Of a DNA stretch of 64,000 bases, positions 47,140-59,630 are shown in pieces. The stretch is taken from assembly GCF_905220415.1 (NCBI RefSeq), contig NC_059539.1:620001-684000 (forward strand), in the 5' to 3' direction. The position numbers and the translations under genes were made by a program. The notes beneath the pieces were generated by a model. That model was not told where the DNA came from, ran no database searches, and saw only the letters and a list, made by a program, of their open reading frames with translations. Source of the DNA: Colias croceus (lineage: Eukaryota; Arthropoda; Insecta; Lepidoptera; Pieridae). The stretch's first letter is position 1; each line of letters opens with the position of its first letter.

Positions 47140-47178
47140 CTTTATAACCTGTGAATCACAATAAATCATTTGAATTTG
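47140..47178 (+). mobile_element. 3' tail of a non-LTR element
   Basis: ATCACAATAAATCATTTG is followed by TTTGAA repeats, a common end in lepidopteran LINEs. The coding part is not present. Confidence 0.45.
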
Positions 47179-47322
47179 AATTTGAATAAGAAAGAGATGA
47201 TTATGAGACATTAAAGTTCGATTTGAAGATCACTTTGTACTATGTATAGGTAACTCAGCAAATTCTAAACTAAAAAAACATAATTGGTAAAGTGTGTTTT
47301 TTTTTTGTAAGGTGTTTCTCAA

Positions 47323-47495
47323 TGTTAGCCAGAAGGGCTTTTACATTTTAACGCAGACGCGGGGGTGAACTGAGGTTCACCCTGGTAGCGACATGCACAA
47401 GGGCGTCCCCCCTTGACGGGGATCTCGAACCTCGGCTTGGGCTGTCGCTTGAGTGGAGGAGGCCAGAATGGCCCTAATCGGACGGGGGTAAAGTG
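47323..47495 (+). repeat. GC-rich dispersed-repeat candidate
   Basis: Sharply GC-rich block with GCGGGGGTGAACTGAGGTTC, CCCTTGACGGGGATCTCG and TGGAGGAGGCCAGAATGGCC in AT-rich surroundings. It probably comes from a non-LTR retrotransposon. No frame could be assigned to a known protein. Confidence 0.45.
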
Positions 47496-48527
47496 TGTAA
47501 ACTTCCCTAAACGTATAGGATCCTACTACTATCCTTACTATATTCCCCTACTATCCTTGTTATATTCCCTGTCCTTATAAATAACAACTAAAATAATTTT
47601 AAACCTGAGCAATATTTGCGTGAGCATCCCACTCAAACAATAAGTACCAAACTTAATGAGTACTTTAATAAGTACAGACAAAACACCACAGATAAAAAAG
47701 TAATTATTGTAATGATCTTTTAATCTAGTGCAAATGATGTCATTGGGGCCATCGACCTTGCTGAAATTGTTTCTTATCGCCTGTGATTGAATTTAACTTC
47801 CACTATAGATTATTTGGCGCGTAATTAATTTGGAATTAATTGGTTTCGGATAAAGAATTTAATTCTCGCGGCGCCCTTTGATAAGGAAATTTTTGTTATG
47901 GCGATTATAATAAAGGTGTGAGTGTAAATTGTTGTCATAGTGTGTGAGTGTGAGTTTGAATGACTCTACTTTTACACTGAATTACTCCTAAACTAAATTT
48001 ATAAGAAGAAAATTGTGCCAGAGTGTCAGATGGAGCTTGAAGCTTCCTATGTTGAAGTCTTGTTTTATTTATATACATATACTGTTTATTTTTTTCTAGG
48101 ACAATTACGCAAAAACTATTAAGTATTTTTGTGGTAAACTCTTAACTTTTCAATAAAAAAATATAGTGAATTCTACGTTCATGTTATCAGAGATAAATTA
48201 ATACATTTTAAATACATATAATTAATCCTCTTAATCTTCGTCTGTACCCTCAATCAAATATCAAATCTCCACCATAAATACAGGTTCATATCCCAGATCA
48301 CAGACTTATACATAAGACATAAGACATAAGTACAGAATACAGATAACTTTGATTCATAATTCGTGAACAAGTGAATGAGGTGTGGGCGTGCGCCCACGCT
48401 TCGCCCGTTACTACGGAGATCATTCACGACTACACTAGAGATGGGAATTACGGCTATTCTGTTAGTAAATTGGAGAATTATTTAATAAAAGATTGAAAGA
48501 AACTATAGATGCTATTCTACGTTATTA

Positions 48528-48752
48528 CTAGCTCACCGCCCGCGCCTTCACTCGCCTTTTCAAAGAAAAACCCGCATAGCTCCCGGTCCCGTGGGATTTC
48601 CGGGATAAAAGCTATGCGTTAATCCAAGTTACCCTCTATATATGTGCTAAATTTCATTGTAATCGGTTCAGTAGTATTTGCGTGAAAAAGTACAAACATA
48701 CACATACATCTTCTATCCTCACAAACTTTCGCATTTATAATATTAGTAGGAT
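48528..48752 (-). mobile_element. Helitron-like element, type B
   Basis: On + it runs from CTAG (48528-48531, preceded by A), GCTCACCGCCCGCGCC, GTGGGATTTCCGGGATAA and TTGTAATCGGTTCAGTAG to CTTTCGCATTTATAATATTA. Complete copy. Confidence 0.78.
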
Positions 48753-49052
48753 AGTAGTATTCCGTAAAAATACACGTAAAATAACACAGTAATAATAACA
48801 AGAAAAAATGTTCACCATGATTGAATCTCAACTTACAATACGCAGGATTGCCATTGCCATTGCTATAATAATTATTATTAATAGACTTAGAATATCTGTA
48901 ATTAAAAATTTCTCTCTACCTAAAACAACCTACGAACTGAATACACAAGTTTGTTTATATCAGTTTAAAAGTAAAGAGTATCCTACATTCCTAAGCACAC
49001 AAAATTATAATAATATGCGAGTCACATCCCTAGATATATTAACATCAGCAGA

Positions 49053-49200
49053 CTAGCTATCACCCGCGGCGTTGCTCGCCCCAGACGCAATAACTCAGGC
49101 TGTATCTGGTCCCTTTTCTTCCTGCTCCTTTGATGACCTTATTAGCTATTTGTATGCACTAGATACATAATTATATAAAAGGGTGAAAGTCTGTCTGTTC
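49053..49200 (-). mobile_element. Helitron-like end fragment
   Basis: CTAG at 49053-49056 (on +, preceded by A) with ATCACCCGCGGCGTTGCTCG. The far part resembles the type B start (AAAGGGTGAAAGTCTGTCTG), but the middle is unlike other copies. Confidence 0.5.
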
Positions 49201-49264
49201 CGTTTTCACTTTAAACTCACGGGAATATAAATTATAAAGGCTCACGGATTCACGAAACCACTTA

Positions 49265-49383
49265 TCTATACATATAATAAATCTGTAGAAGGGTCAATTC
49301 TGTACATTAAAAATATTGAAAAAATAAATAGCAGGGGGTGTTACTGGATCGATACCAAACCCAAATAAGTGATTAAAAAAATT

Positions 49384-49420
<37 letters not shown>

Positions 49421-49752
49421 ATGTATGTGAAGGCATCACGTGAAAACTAGCGGTTCGATTTCGATGAAACTTGGTATAATTATACCTTATTATCCTGGGC
49501 GTAAAATAGGATACTTTTTATCCTGGAAAAATACGTAGAAAAAAATTAATCTTAATTTTTCAGTTTTATCCATAGACGTTGTTCCGTAGAACCGCGAACA
49601 CACGTTGCGTATTATTATAGGCCTAGCCGTATTTGGGAATTGGGTCCAATAGATATTTATAAGATGTTATTGACAGAGGTACTCAAAATGGAGAAATAAC
49701 CATCCACGCGAAGACCGACATCCGCGCGGACGGAGTCGCGGGCGGAAGCTAG
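49265..49752 (+). mobile_element. long Helitron-like element with (GTCT)n tract
   Basis: About 490 bp, from ATACATATAATAAATCTGTA through a GTCT microsatellite (49386-49421) and GCGGTTCGATTTCGATGAAA to GCGGACGGAGTCGCGGGCGG and CTAG at 49749-49752. It is about twice the length of the other copies. Confidence 0.65.
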
Positions 49753-50854
49753 CGATAAATAAATGGAACTTTTGTGAAAGGATAGTTCACGCAATTAAAT
49801 TTGATTATGCATTTGTATCCGTATGAACAACTAGGAACAGCTGGGAAACTAGAAGTACGTTTTTCTCTACATGGAACTATATATTCTCTACATAAAAAGG
49901 TATATTTATTTCTCCACAAATTACCCATATTAATATTGCAATCATTCGCCAACTAACATCCAATTATTTAAAAAAGCTCTCATAAATTACATATTTTTTT
50001 TTGTCACTAGTTTCTATGGTAAATACTAACAGTCTTCTGGAGTTAGTTTAATCTTCAGCCTCTTTATGTATCTGAGAACATTAACTCGAATGATCATAAA
50101 ATAGCAAAGCAAATTACATATTTCAATATACTTCAAGATATTCGTGCGTATCGTGGGAGGCGAGTACAATCAATTTTCTGTCACAAACGTTAGGGTTATT
50201 ACCCGAAATCGTGAGCCTGGCTGTTAGATCTCCCACTCAATACTAATAATAATTTGCTGTGAAAACTGTTGTTTATGGTTTATATGGTACCAGAGATAAT
50301 ATTATACTATACGTTGACTATACGTGGAACTATGTCTGTTATTTTATAGCTACTTCTTACAAATAGGTCGGTGTTTAAACAGGGTGGAAAGTAAGTATGG
50401 GATACTTTTTCTTGTTTATAAAAATAGCATTTACAAAACCGCTATTCGAATACACATCGAAAACATATAATGCAAATTTTGCCTTACGTACGTAAAGCTA
50501 TTAAATCAATTAATAATAGACGATTAATTTAATATTTTATTTATTGTATTTTATGCTATCGCAGAAGCATGTATTAACGTGCCAAAGTCACCAAAAATAA
50601 GTAGGTAGGTAATACATAATAAACTGCGATAATCTATAGTAAAATCTATACCATACAATAATAATATTACCAAGATAATATAATTCTTAAAGTATATTTT
50701 TCAGATTAATAGAATGATTGATAATTTCTAGCAATAAAATAGAAAGTCCCTACGGGTGTGGTCTGAAAAACTTCATGTTTTATTTACAAACCTTTCCAAT
50801 GGATTATTTCATTAACATTCAATAACGTTAAACGATTGATTTTTTTATGAGAAA
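49753..50854. other. non-coding stretch
   Basis: No coding signature or repeat ends were seen. Confidence 0.4.
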
Positions 50855-51022
50855 CTAGCGGTCCGCCCCGGCTTCGCCCGTGGTACATGTTTACGTTTTC
50901 TCTACATAAGAACCATCCTCGTACTTCAAGGAATATAATAAAAAAAGAATTATCGAAATCGGTTCAGCCGTTCTCGAGTTATGGAATTACAACGAAAAGT
51001 GGCATTGATTTTTATATATTAG
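50855..51022 (-). mobile_element. Helitron-like element, type E
   Basis: CTAG at 50855-50858 (on +, preceded by A), then GCGGTCCGCCCCGGCTTCGC. The body (TACATGTTTACGTTTTCTCT, CGAAATCGGTTCAGCCGTTC) is nearly identical to the fragment at 60400-60516. Confidence 0.75.
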
Positions 51023-54000
51023 ATTAGAAATCAAGTGCGATGAATTATATTTTCTTATAACTTTGTTTTGTGAGTACAATATTTTGACGTATATTTCTTT
51101 ATTTTACGCTAATGAAGTTATAAAATGGCTTTAAAAAAAACATTGACAGAATATTACCAATTTTTTTTTTCAAGAGGCTCTTTTGAACCGCTTTAAAAGT
51201 GACGCTATCGAAGCTCAAGTAAAAGCTCTTGCAGTTTTAGCTTTCTACAAAATTAAAATGGAATACATATTTAACCTTATTTAACATAGAGCTTTTTGCA
51301 ATTTTCTCTACTATTTTTCACAATTTTTACTGACCTATAAAATATAAATACTTACGTATACCCTAATCATGTATTATGCAAGTTATTAATTTCCTACAGA
51401 AAATCAGGTTTCATAATATGTTTGTCATTAAAAACCTCTGGAACAGCTGTTTCTCAATCAGGTGTCGGAGCTATCTCTCGATCGGAACAAGACGGATAGG
51501 TGTCGAACTTATTGGAGTTTACAACTTGATCTTATCAATAATATGCTTCAACTAACTGTGGTATAAATTGTGTTATTTTTATGTTTATATGAATAGTAAT
51601 TTTTAGCTTTATGTTTTTATGGTTTTCTATAGCTTTTGTATGTGTAGTCTAAGAGATCGCTCATTGTTGATGGGCTTTTCATATTCTTCACATGAATTCA
51701 ATAAATACTCAACAAAAAGCTTTATACACTCATCAGTTTAACAAACAAACTTTTTCGATTTCAAACTTACCTATTTCAGAAAGGAAATTTTTAGAAACTA
51801 AAAAGGAAAGCTTAGTTCAGATAGTAAATCAAAAGTTCAGACTTATACTCCAGAGTTATACTCCGTGTATATCAGTAAGGCTCTTATCTCGCCAGTTAGA
51901 AGCAAGTACAGTAAAGTGACGCGGTGTGTGGACAGTCGCAGTCACGACTTCGCAGTTATACTGCAGGGCTGGGTAGCGTAGGGTTACATGTCGACAAGAA
52001 GAGAATTAAAATTGACCATGTAATTTATATTTTACACACAAAAATATGATTAATATTGACAATGTCATCGATCGTTGCTGCCCTATCTTCCTTTAGATAT
52101 GCAATCTTAGTATGCAATACTACGACGTGACGTCGTTAAATTATTTGACGTAATTTGTGTATTTTTCATAAAAATCCTTCTTCTGATGTTATCGCTTTAA
52201 CTGAAGTCTGAAAGGTATGAAGTTTTAGTGATTGGTTGAGAAAATAAGTCATGCTCTATCAGGACATATATTCCAGCTTCTATTGGCTTACAAAGCACTT
52301 TGATTCAGATATGTCAGAGAAAAAAAACTGATATCTACAATGAATTTACCACAAATCTAGTAAAATTAAGATTAACCAGTCGCCGGACTTTCTGATTGTA
52401 CTAATATTATATTGTATCGATTTCACCGTCGCCATGTAAGCGCGCCCGATGCAATCCGATCGTATAAATACCAGTGAATGGAGCACAATTCAATACTGAA
52501 CTGAGACGGAATTAGAAATGTTTGTATAATGCCGACATAATCGCAACTTACTGCTTTCCGTTATGGGGGCCGGATTTAGGGGCAGCGGGGCCCCGTGCCC
52601 TAGAGGCAATTATTAGAGATTATTATGATTCAATAAATTAACGTTAACATTTTATTTATAAATACATACTTCTATTTTGGCAATAATACTACAATGAGAT
52701 AACGACATACATAAATTAATTATCACTGCTTGTTTAATAACTTCTCTAATTGTATTATGGACGTTCTTACGTACCAAAGTATGAAATAATATGGTATCCA
52801 ATCATCTGATTCCTTCATCTATTCGTCACAAAGACAATCATATCGAATCAAGGCTAATTTATTAATTTCATGTATTCCATTATAAAGAGTTCGTTGTTTA
52901 AATAAATAGGTTAAAAGTTAAGAGTTCTTGCACATTAGAGTACAATGTTGCATGTCGTGATAATACATAATTAAAGTTACCTACAGTTTAAGTTAGATGT
53001 TAAGTATTGAGCAATTTATATTTAATACGAACAAAAAGAGATTATGTGATATTTGAAAATTGAGATTCTATTACTGAATATACTCTATAAAATTGCATCA
53101 TCATTACCGAAATGAAAAAAATATTATTCGGGTCAATTGCATTGATATAAAAAGTCTTGGAAGCAAATTAAATTTTGAACACGATTGATATAAGATAGCG
53201 AGACAATAAAACAATTTCAGCCGTACATCATAAGGTAACACCTAATCTGATTAGTCGAGTCGATTTATAATAGTCGTGATAGGGCTGCCACTCGCCAGTT
53301 TTTGCTATCTAGAACCCAATTGCTAAAACCGTTACCCAGGGTAGACAAAAATGTTATCTTATTCAAATGAATATCCTAATTTTCCTTATTGTTTTATCTA
53401 AAACATAATATACAAGTTAAAGTATATTATTTTATCATGTATTTTTTGAATTTGAAAATATGTTATATTTTAACGTGTCATACTTTGTTAAGTATATTTA
53501 TATAAAAAAATCGTGGTTGGTAGGATAGGATCTTGAAAGGAGTACGTTTAGATTTATTTGCAACTGTTAATTTTGATTTTCGATATCTTACTCATGTAAA
53601 CAGTTTATCTAATCTTTATAAAAATATTTTTTATTAGTATAATTATCAATTAAAAACCCCTAAACGATCAATACTTAATTAATATTATTTTACATTGTAA
53701 CAACCCTACATTACCAGTTCGGTGGCTTACAGCTTAACTTTCTAAGTTATTAACTTATATTATTAGTAAATTATAACACGTCTAAGCGAATGTTGTGAAA
53801 TAAATGGAAATTGTGATATAATCTAATCTCACCGTGTAAAAGCTCGGTTTTATGCCGCACTAAAACCTTTATGTATATCTTAATTCCATTTAATTCGAGC
53901 AAATTTCCAGAATATTAACTTGTGCTCTTAAAATGTTGTTTAAAATAATCATAAAGAATCGGACTTATTACTTTTCAGTTATTTTTTTAACTACACCTAA

Positions 54001-54331
54001 AGACAAAGGAAAATGTAAAATCTTGTACCTTTTGTATCGTTAATATTTTTTTATTTCAAAACAACAAAATGGACTAAAATATATTTTTATATTCATTTTA
54101 CATTCATCAAGTACATTTTTTATTTTTTTTGCTTTTTTCGACAATCGACAGCCCTAATTGGCTCTTCAAGGGGCGGACGTTAAAATCGCGACGCGTTAAT
54201 TGAACTTCTAAATCCGCCCTGACCTCGCTTGCTACAACCAAAGCACGCACTGTTATTTAGGAAAGTCCTTAAGTTCTGTTACCATCACTTTGTTGCATCA
54301 CGTTACTCTTTAAAGATTTACAAGTTTGTAT
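51023..54331. other. non-coding stretch
   Basis: A GGGGCCGGATTTAGGGGCAG then GGGGCCCCGTGCCC block at 52565-52605 looks like a dispersed-repeat remnant. The rest is AT-rich, and no gene was recognised. Confidence 0.4.
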
Positions 54332-54556
54332 CCTACTATATTATAAATGCGAAAGTTTGTGAGGATGTGTGTGTGTGCGTGTGTTGTATCTCTTTCGCGC
54401 AAATACTACTGAACTGATTACAATGAAATTTAGCACACATATAGAGGGTAACTTGGATTAACACATAGGATATGTTTCATCCCGGAAATTCCACGGGAAC
54501 GGGAACTATGTTGTTTTTCTTTCAAAACGCGGGCGAAGCCGCGGGTGGAAAGCTAG
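54332..54556 (+). mobile_element. Helitron-like element, type B
   Basis: Starts CCTACTATATTATAAATGCG with a GT-rich microsatellite (GTGTGTGTGCGTGTG) and GAAATTTAGCACACATATAG. It ends GGGCGAAGCCGCGGGTGG, CTAG, T. It is close in arrangement to the Lep1-type elements I know from Lepidoptera. Confidence 0.8.
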
Positions 54557-55632
54557 TATAAATGGCTATTGGCTGTGGCTATATAAAAATTAAAAAGCCA
54601 TAAAATTTTACATTCCAACACCAAAATTATTTCTAATTCATAATAGTACTAAGATCCTGTTTGCATTCAAACAAAAAATATAAGTCTTCAGTTATGTAAC
54701 ATTACAAGACAGTACAAATCTTTTTAATGTAAATAATAATTAGGGTTGCCTTCGATTATTTTTTTAATTTTGCAAATAAAGCTTTAAAAATGATCTCCAT
54801 ACACTTTTTCCTGTATCTTGGCCAGAAGTAACAAAATTCCCATACGCTTCATTATTTGGTACAAAATCAAGACAGTAATTGAGCCAGTTACTAAATGATA
54901 CATGAAATGTTTGCGTTCGTTATTAATGATGTTAACTGAAGGCTTGTAGCAGTTATGCTATCATCAATAGTTTTCTGTTTGGCTGTCTGTTCGATACATT
55001 AGCGGACGTTTTATTCCTTTGTTGTTGAAGATAAATTATAAATTATAATATGTGATACTAACTTTAAACATTTTTTAACAGTTTTTCAACAAAAAGATTG
55101 CTAGTAAATATATCTTTTTATGCAGACTTCGGAAAAAAATACTCAGAAATTCAAAATTATGTAAATATCAAAACCATACTCTCTGTCTACATGTTAATTG
55201 TTTACGACATAAAAATTTGCTGTTCCCAAAATATTTCGATAATTTCCGAGATAAAATATTGAGTGTAGCAACATTTTTACGATTATAGGAGGAATGAGTA
55301 ATAAAATAACCAGATTCCGACCGAAACGTTTGACGGTTATCGAAGCAATGGTTTTTATAAGCAATAAAACAGATGTACAGTTTAAACACTTTTATGTTAC
55401 CGTTGGTATATTTAATATTATGTGGTAGCTTTGAGTTACCGAATACGAAGGCCCCGTTTTCGCAGTGTTAATATAGGTAGTAGGTACCTAATTTTGAGAT
55501 GACTTATGCATCTTTTGGAAATTTTAAGATTACAAATTTTATTTTTGCTTTACTTACCTATTAGTTATTACTACAATTATTGAAGCTATGTCATCTAAAA
55601 CAGGAATAGAATGAAATAATGAATCTAATCCA
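54557..55632. other. non-coding stretch
   Basis: AT-rich. Nothing was recognised. Confidence 0.4.
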
Positions 55633-55840
55633 TACTAATATTATAAATGCGAAAGTAACTCTGTCTGTCTGTCTGTCTGTTACTCAATCACGCCTAAACT
55701 ACTGAACCAATTTTCATGAAATTAGGTATGGAGATATTTTGATACCCGAGAAAGGACATAGGCTACTTTTTATCCCGGGAAAATGACGCAATCCCGGAAA
55801 TTCTTTGACTGCGCGGGCGAAGCCGCGGGCGGAAACCTAG
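55633..55840 (+). mobile_element. Helitron-like element, type B
   Basis: ACTAATATTATAAATGCGAA, four CTGT(CTGT) units, ACTCAATCACGCC and CCCGAGAAAGGACATAGGCT. It ends GGGCGAAGCCGCGGGCGG and CCTAG before T. It lies 34 bp upstream of the long-TIR element. Confidence 0.78.
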
Positions 55841-55873
55841 TATAAAATAAATAGAAACTGGACAATAATACTT

Positions 55874-57117
55874 ATGGTCCGGGAGCCAGAAGCAGATTTT
55901 ATGACCAAGTTCCTCTCAAGCCGTAATTAGTAAAATGCATCAAAGTATAGTATTATGAAGCCTCGTGAACGTCAGCTGGAGCTCGGTTGGGGGGGGGGGG
56001 GGGTGAGCGGTTGTAGCCTCCCACGCACTTAAGAAAAAAAAGTATATTCATTCATTTCCTCTGAGCTAAAAATTTGTCAAATTGTAGCTAACCCAATATC
56101 TCAACGAAAAATAATAATCAGCTGGTTACAGCATGGTGTATTATATTACGTCAGCTGGTGTCTCGAATATAATGAGACATTAACAAAATCATCGAGATAC
56201 GTGGAATTCTATCAACATAAGTCCCCGTAAAAGATAAGTAATAACTTTATTAATTATATATTATACTCTTATTTTTTTAATAATTATAGTTAACTAATGT
56301 TTTTAGTGGGTTATTTCATATTTGTTACACTTTTAGGTAGTTATGTGAATTTGATGATATGATAGTTATTTTTAAATGCAGTTTATAATATTTGTAAAAA
56401 CATGTTTACCGATGTGGCTGAATGTACGTAGTACCCCGATCATGCGCACAACTAACCACCACCAAGTACCTTATTACTGTCTATATTATGCTAGCGTGTG
56501 TTGCTTGAATTTTTAAAAATAACGATAATAATTAAAGATACGTCATTTCATCTCAGATGAAAATTTGTGAGCTGATTGTTAATATACTGATGCGATAAAT
56601 AAAAAAATCAGCTAGCAATAATTCGAGGAAAACCTAGTCAGTTGATGCATATAAATTGGCAATAGATGCTTCTGTCTAACTCCTATGTCGTATTTTTCAA
56701 AGTACCAGCTGACGGTTTTTCCACCAACATACAGCCAGCTGACCTATATATATATCCACAGTTACATATAAGCTATCATCAGGTAAATTTTTGTTTGAGA
56801 GGAAATCACGGAAAATAATTTTATTTTTTTCATGTTCGAGACACCAGCTGACGTATAATACACCATGTTGTAACCAGCTGATTATTTTTTTTCGTTGAGA
56901 TATTGGGTTAGCTACAATTTGACAAATTTTTAGCTGAGAGGAAATGAATGAATGTATTTTTTTTTACTACGTGCGTGGGAGGCTACAACCGCTCACCCCC
57001 CCAACCTAGCGCCAGCTGACGTTCACGAGACTTTATAATACTTTACTCTGATGCGTCTGACGAATTATCTCTTGAGAGGAAATAATTAACCAAATTTGCA
57101 CCTGGCTCCCTAACCAT
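55874..57117. mobile_element. 1.24-kb element with about 290-bp terminal inverted repeats
   Basis: The left arm (about 55874-56175) and right arm (about 56830-57117) are extended, about 85-90% reverse complements by eye. The ends are ATGGT...GGGAGCCAG and CTGGCTCCC...ACCAT. Arms and interior contain about nine AGCTG sites, most as CAGCTGAC or CAGCTGGT. A homopolymer of 15 G (55989-56003) faces only 7 C in the right arm. No transposase frame lies in the 650-bp centre. This is a foldback-like non-autonomous element. The target duplication could not be fixed. Confidence 0.82.
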
Positions 57118-58561
57118 TATTCATTTACTTGAATTACCATAATACACTTTTCGTAAAATTATTAAGTGAACTAACGAAAATATTCAAATACCATTTGACA
57201 GTCACAGCTTAAAGCACTATTTTGCAATTCATAAGAACAGCAAATGCCTTAAGTTATGGAAATACATGAGTTATTTATAGTTTCATGCTAAATATTCAAC
57301 CTTTTGAACGACACTTAGGCCTCCATCAGTGAAGTTGAAAGGATTGTAAAGCTGAACATACATTTCGCAATGTGATTAAAAGGCTTACCAGGCTCAGTTC
57401 GATGCAGCAATGGACGGGGTACAAATGGAAAATGATGGACATCAGACACTAGGTACAGGAGATGAAATCACCATTAGTCAAGCGAATGTCGTCATTCTTC
57501 AATCTTGAAGTATTCGATGTGTTTTATCCATTAAAAAAAATTAAAACTCAATGGTGCACTCAATTTTGATCATAAAATATCAAATATAGATTATAGAATA
57601 AGATACTAGATTGGATGTTAAAGTCATAATACTGCGGTTTTTGCGCGCCAGGCATGTCGTTGGTTTTCAGACGTGAATAGTATAGATTTCTATAAATTTC
57701 CGCTATAAAAAATTTATTAAATAGGTATACAGGGAAAAAACATTACATATTAATACTGCAAAATACATTATCGCATAGATGTAAGATGTTCCATCTAGCT
57801 TGATGGGTATCGAAACTATTGGTCAATTTGTAATTCCATAGCGCTATTATGATCAAAAGCCATTTCAACATAATATAAAGACATTAAGGTAGAAGGTACT
57901 TGATGCAAGTCATTTTAGAAATATATGATGTGTTATTAAAATTCTTGCTTGTGGTGAAATCCTGTGATATAGTAACAATTCGAAAGCTCTATTTCTTCCT
58001 GCCTTTCCTATAAATCAAACAGAAACAAGAAACAAAGCGTTGCAAAACGATGTTTGGTTCGTGTATTATTAATTCGTATGGACTGGAGAGCGCTAACTAG
58101 GGCGGTGGTTACATCAAACGTTGGTAGGGCTGGCTACAGCTGTTTCCATAGTAATGCTAATTTTAAGAAAAAACTCTAGTTTTTGTTAATCTACTAGCAG
58201 ATGTAATCAGCTTTTATTTTATACAACTCACTTACTTTAAAGATGTCTTTAACATCTGAATTTAAGCTACATAATACTTAAGGAAATTTGAAAATACCAA
58301 TAAAAATATGAATTATTGTTGACTTTGCAATCCTCACACATTTATTCTTCATAAATTCATTGAAACTTTTGATTATAATTATTAACTTTAAATATTTTTT
58401 AAAGTCGGCTATACCGACCCTATCATACCTACATCAAACGCGGTAGCTAACCACAGATGTGATGATTACCATTCGTCCGTGTAAACAGTCCAGTTTGAAT
58501 TTACAACTTGTTAATAAATGTTTGTAGCGTTGTTTTGTTTTGTCTAGTTTCATATCCAACA
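57118..58561. other. non-coding stretch
   Basis: AT-rich, with no recognised feature. Confidence 0.4.
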
Positions 58562-58611
58562 CTAGCCGTTTCCTGCGGTTTTCTACATTTCGCCGCTCGT
58601 AATGGTCTTAG
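58562..58611 (-). mobile_element. Helitron-like type A, 3' part, split by a transposon insertion
   Basis: CTAGCCGTTTCCTGCGGTTT then CGCCGCTCGTAATGGTCTTAG matches the 3' third of type A copies. The element resumes at 59520 with GGTCTTAGCGTGATGATG and runs to about 59630. Confidence 0.7.
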
Positions 58612-59446
58612 CTTAGATTAAGGATTGGTCTCCGCGCGCGCTACGACTAGATACCGCCGGCGTACTCAAAAAATGCGGCAACTAAAAGTACGCCGAAATC
58701 GGCGTACCCGAGCCAGTCGTGTCACTAGCATTTGTGTGGAGAGGGCGTACCGATAGTTTCTAAAGATTTTGGACAAAACCTGAAGTAAAATGCCTGTTTG
58801 TGCCATAAAACTGTTTAAAAAAAATACAACAAATAATAAGAAAGACACTAGGATCACGTACCATCAGAAATAATCTTATTATTCGATATTTCACCTGTAC
58901 TTTGAAAATGTTGTTTACGAAAATACGACGCCATTTAGTGTTGCCGTACTGCATATCCCAAAAACACACTTTTAATTTGAACTTATTTTATTCATAATGT
59001 TTTTTTTTCAATACTATTACTAACGCATATTATAAAAAAAATGATAATAACAATAATTTATTTCTGTTTAACCTTGTTTAACTGACTCATATAATATATG
59101 TTATTTTTTTATTACCGCTTTTTTACTTTTAAAAAACCTTTGTGATAGTATAGTGGCATCGCAAGTGGATTTGAGTCACATGTTCATGGGTTCGATTCCC
59201 GGCAAGGCCAAAATGAAATAAAAATATTCTTCAAACTTCTTTCCAAGATAGCCCATTTCCCATTTATGGGGTAAAATTTATGTAGCTGGCAGTACAATTC
59301 TTCACACACACTAGCGTCACCTAGCGTCCTTACAAATTGCCTCACACACACTACAGAACTGAGTTGCCGCACTCACGGAGCTATTGTTTTTAGGTGGAGC
59401 GGTATCTAGTCGTAGCGCGCGCGCGGAGACCAATCCATAATCTAAG
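58612..59446. mobile_element. 835-bp non-autonomous DNA transposon with 47-bp TIRs and 8-bp TSD
   Basis: TIRs 58612-58658 and about 59399-59446 are reverse complements with one or two differences (CTTAGATTAAGGATTGGTCT against its complement, then a GC alternation, then CTACGACTAGATACCGC). Both sides carry the 8-bp duplication GGTCTTAG. An 8-bp TSD suggests hAT, although the TIR start is not the usual CAG-type. The interior has a tRNA-like GGGTTCGATTCCCGGC at 59189-59204 and no transposase. Confidence 0.82.
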
Positions 59447-59454
59447 GGTCTTAG

Positions 59455-59519
59455 CTTAGATTAAGGATTGGTCTCCGCGCGCGCGTAGCGCGCGCGCGGA
59501 GACCAATCCTTAATCTAAG
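59455..59519. mobile_element. 65-bp palindromic mini-element made of two TIR ends
   Basis: CTTAGATTAAGGATTGGTCT and a GC alternation are followed directly by the reverse complement, with GTA at the centre. It is bounded on both sides by GGTCTTAG (59447-59454 and 59520-59527). It equals the outer parts of the preceding transposon's two ends joined together, without an interior. Confidence 0.85.
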
Positions 59520-59527
59520 GGTCTTAG

Positions 59528-59630
59528 CGTGATGATGTTATTATCGCCTTCCTCGATAAATGAGCTATCTAACACACAAATAATTTTTCCAAATCAGACT
59601 CGTAGTTTCATCGATTAGCGCGATGAATCA
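59528..59630 (-). mobile_element. Helitron-like type A, 5' part, continuing after the insertion
   Basis: CGTGATGATGTTATTATCGC, CTTCCTCGATAAATGAGCTA and ATTAGCGCGATGAATC are the type A body on the - strand. Together with 58562-58611 it rebuilds an ordinary copy minus its last bases. Confidence 0.7.

Noticed and set aside
49386..49421. Short GTCT tandem array as a CRISPR-like or satellite array
   Set aside because: It is a simple tetranucleotide microsatellite inside a Helitron-like element, and the same motif expands in a related copy near 55660.
59149..59215. tRNA gene
   Set aside because: Only a B-box-like motif is present. No cloverleaf or acceptor stem can be drawn, and it lies inside a transposon.
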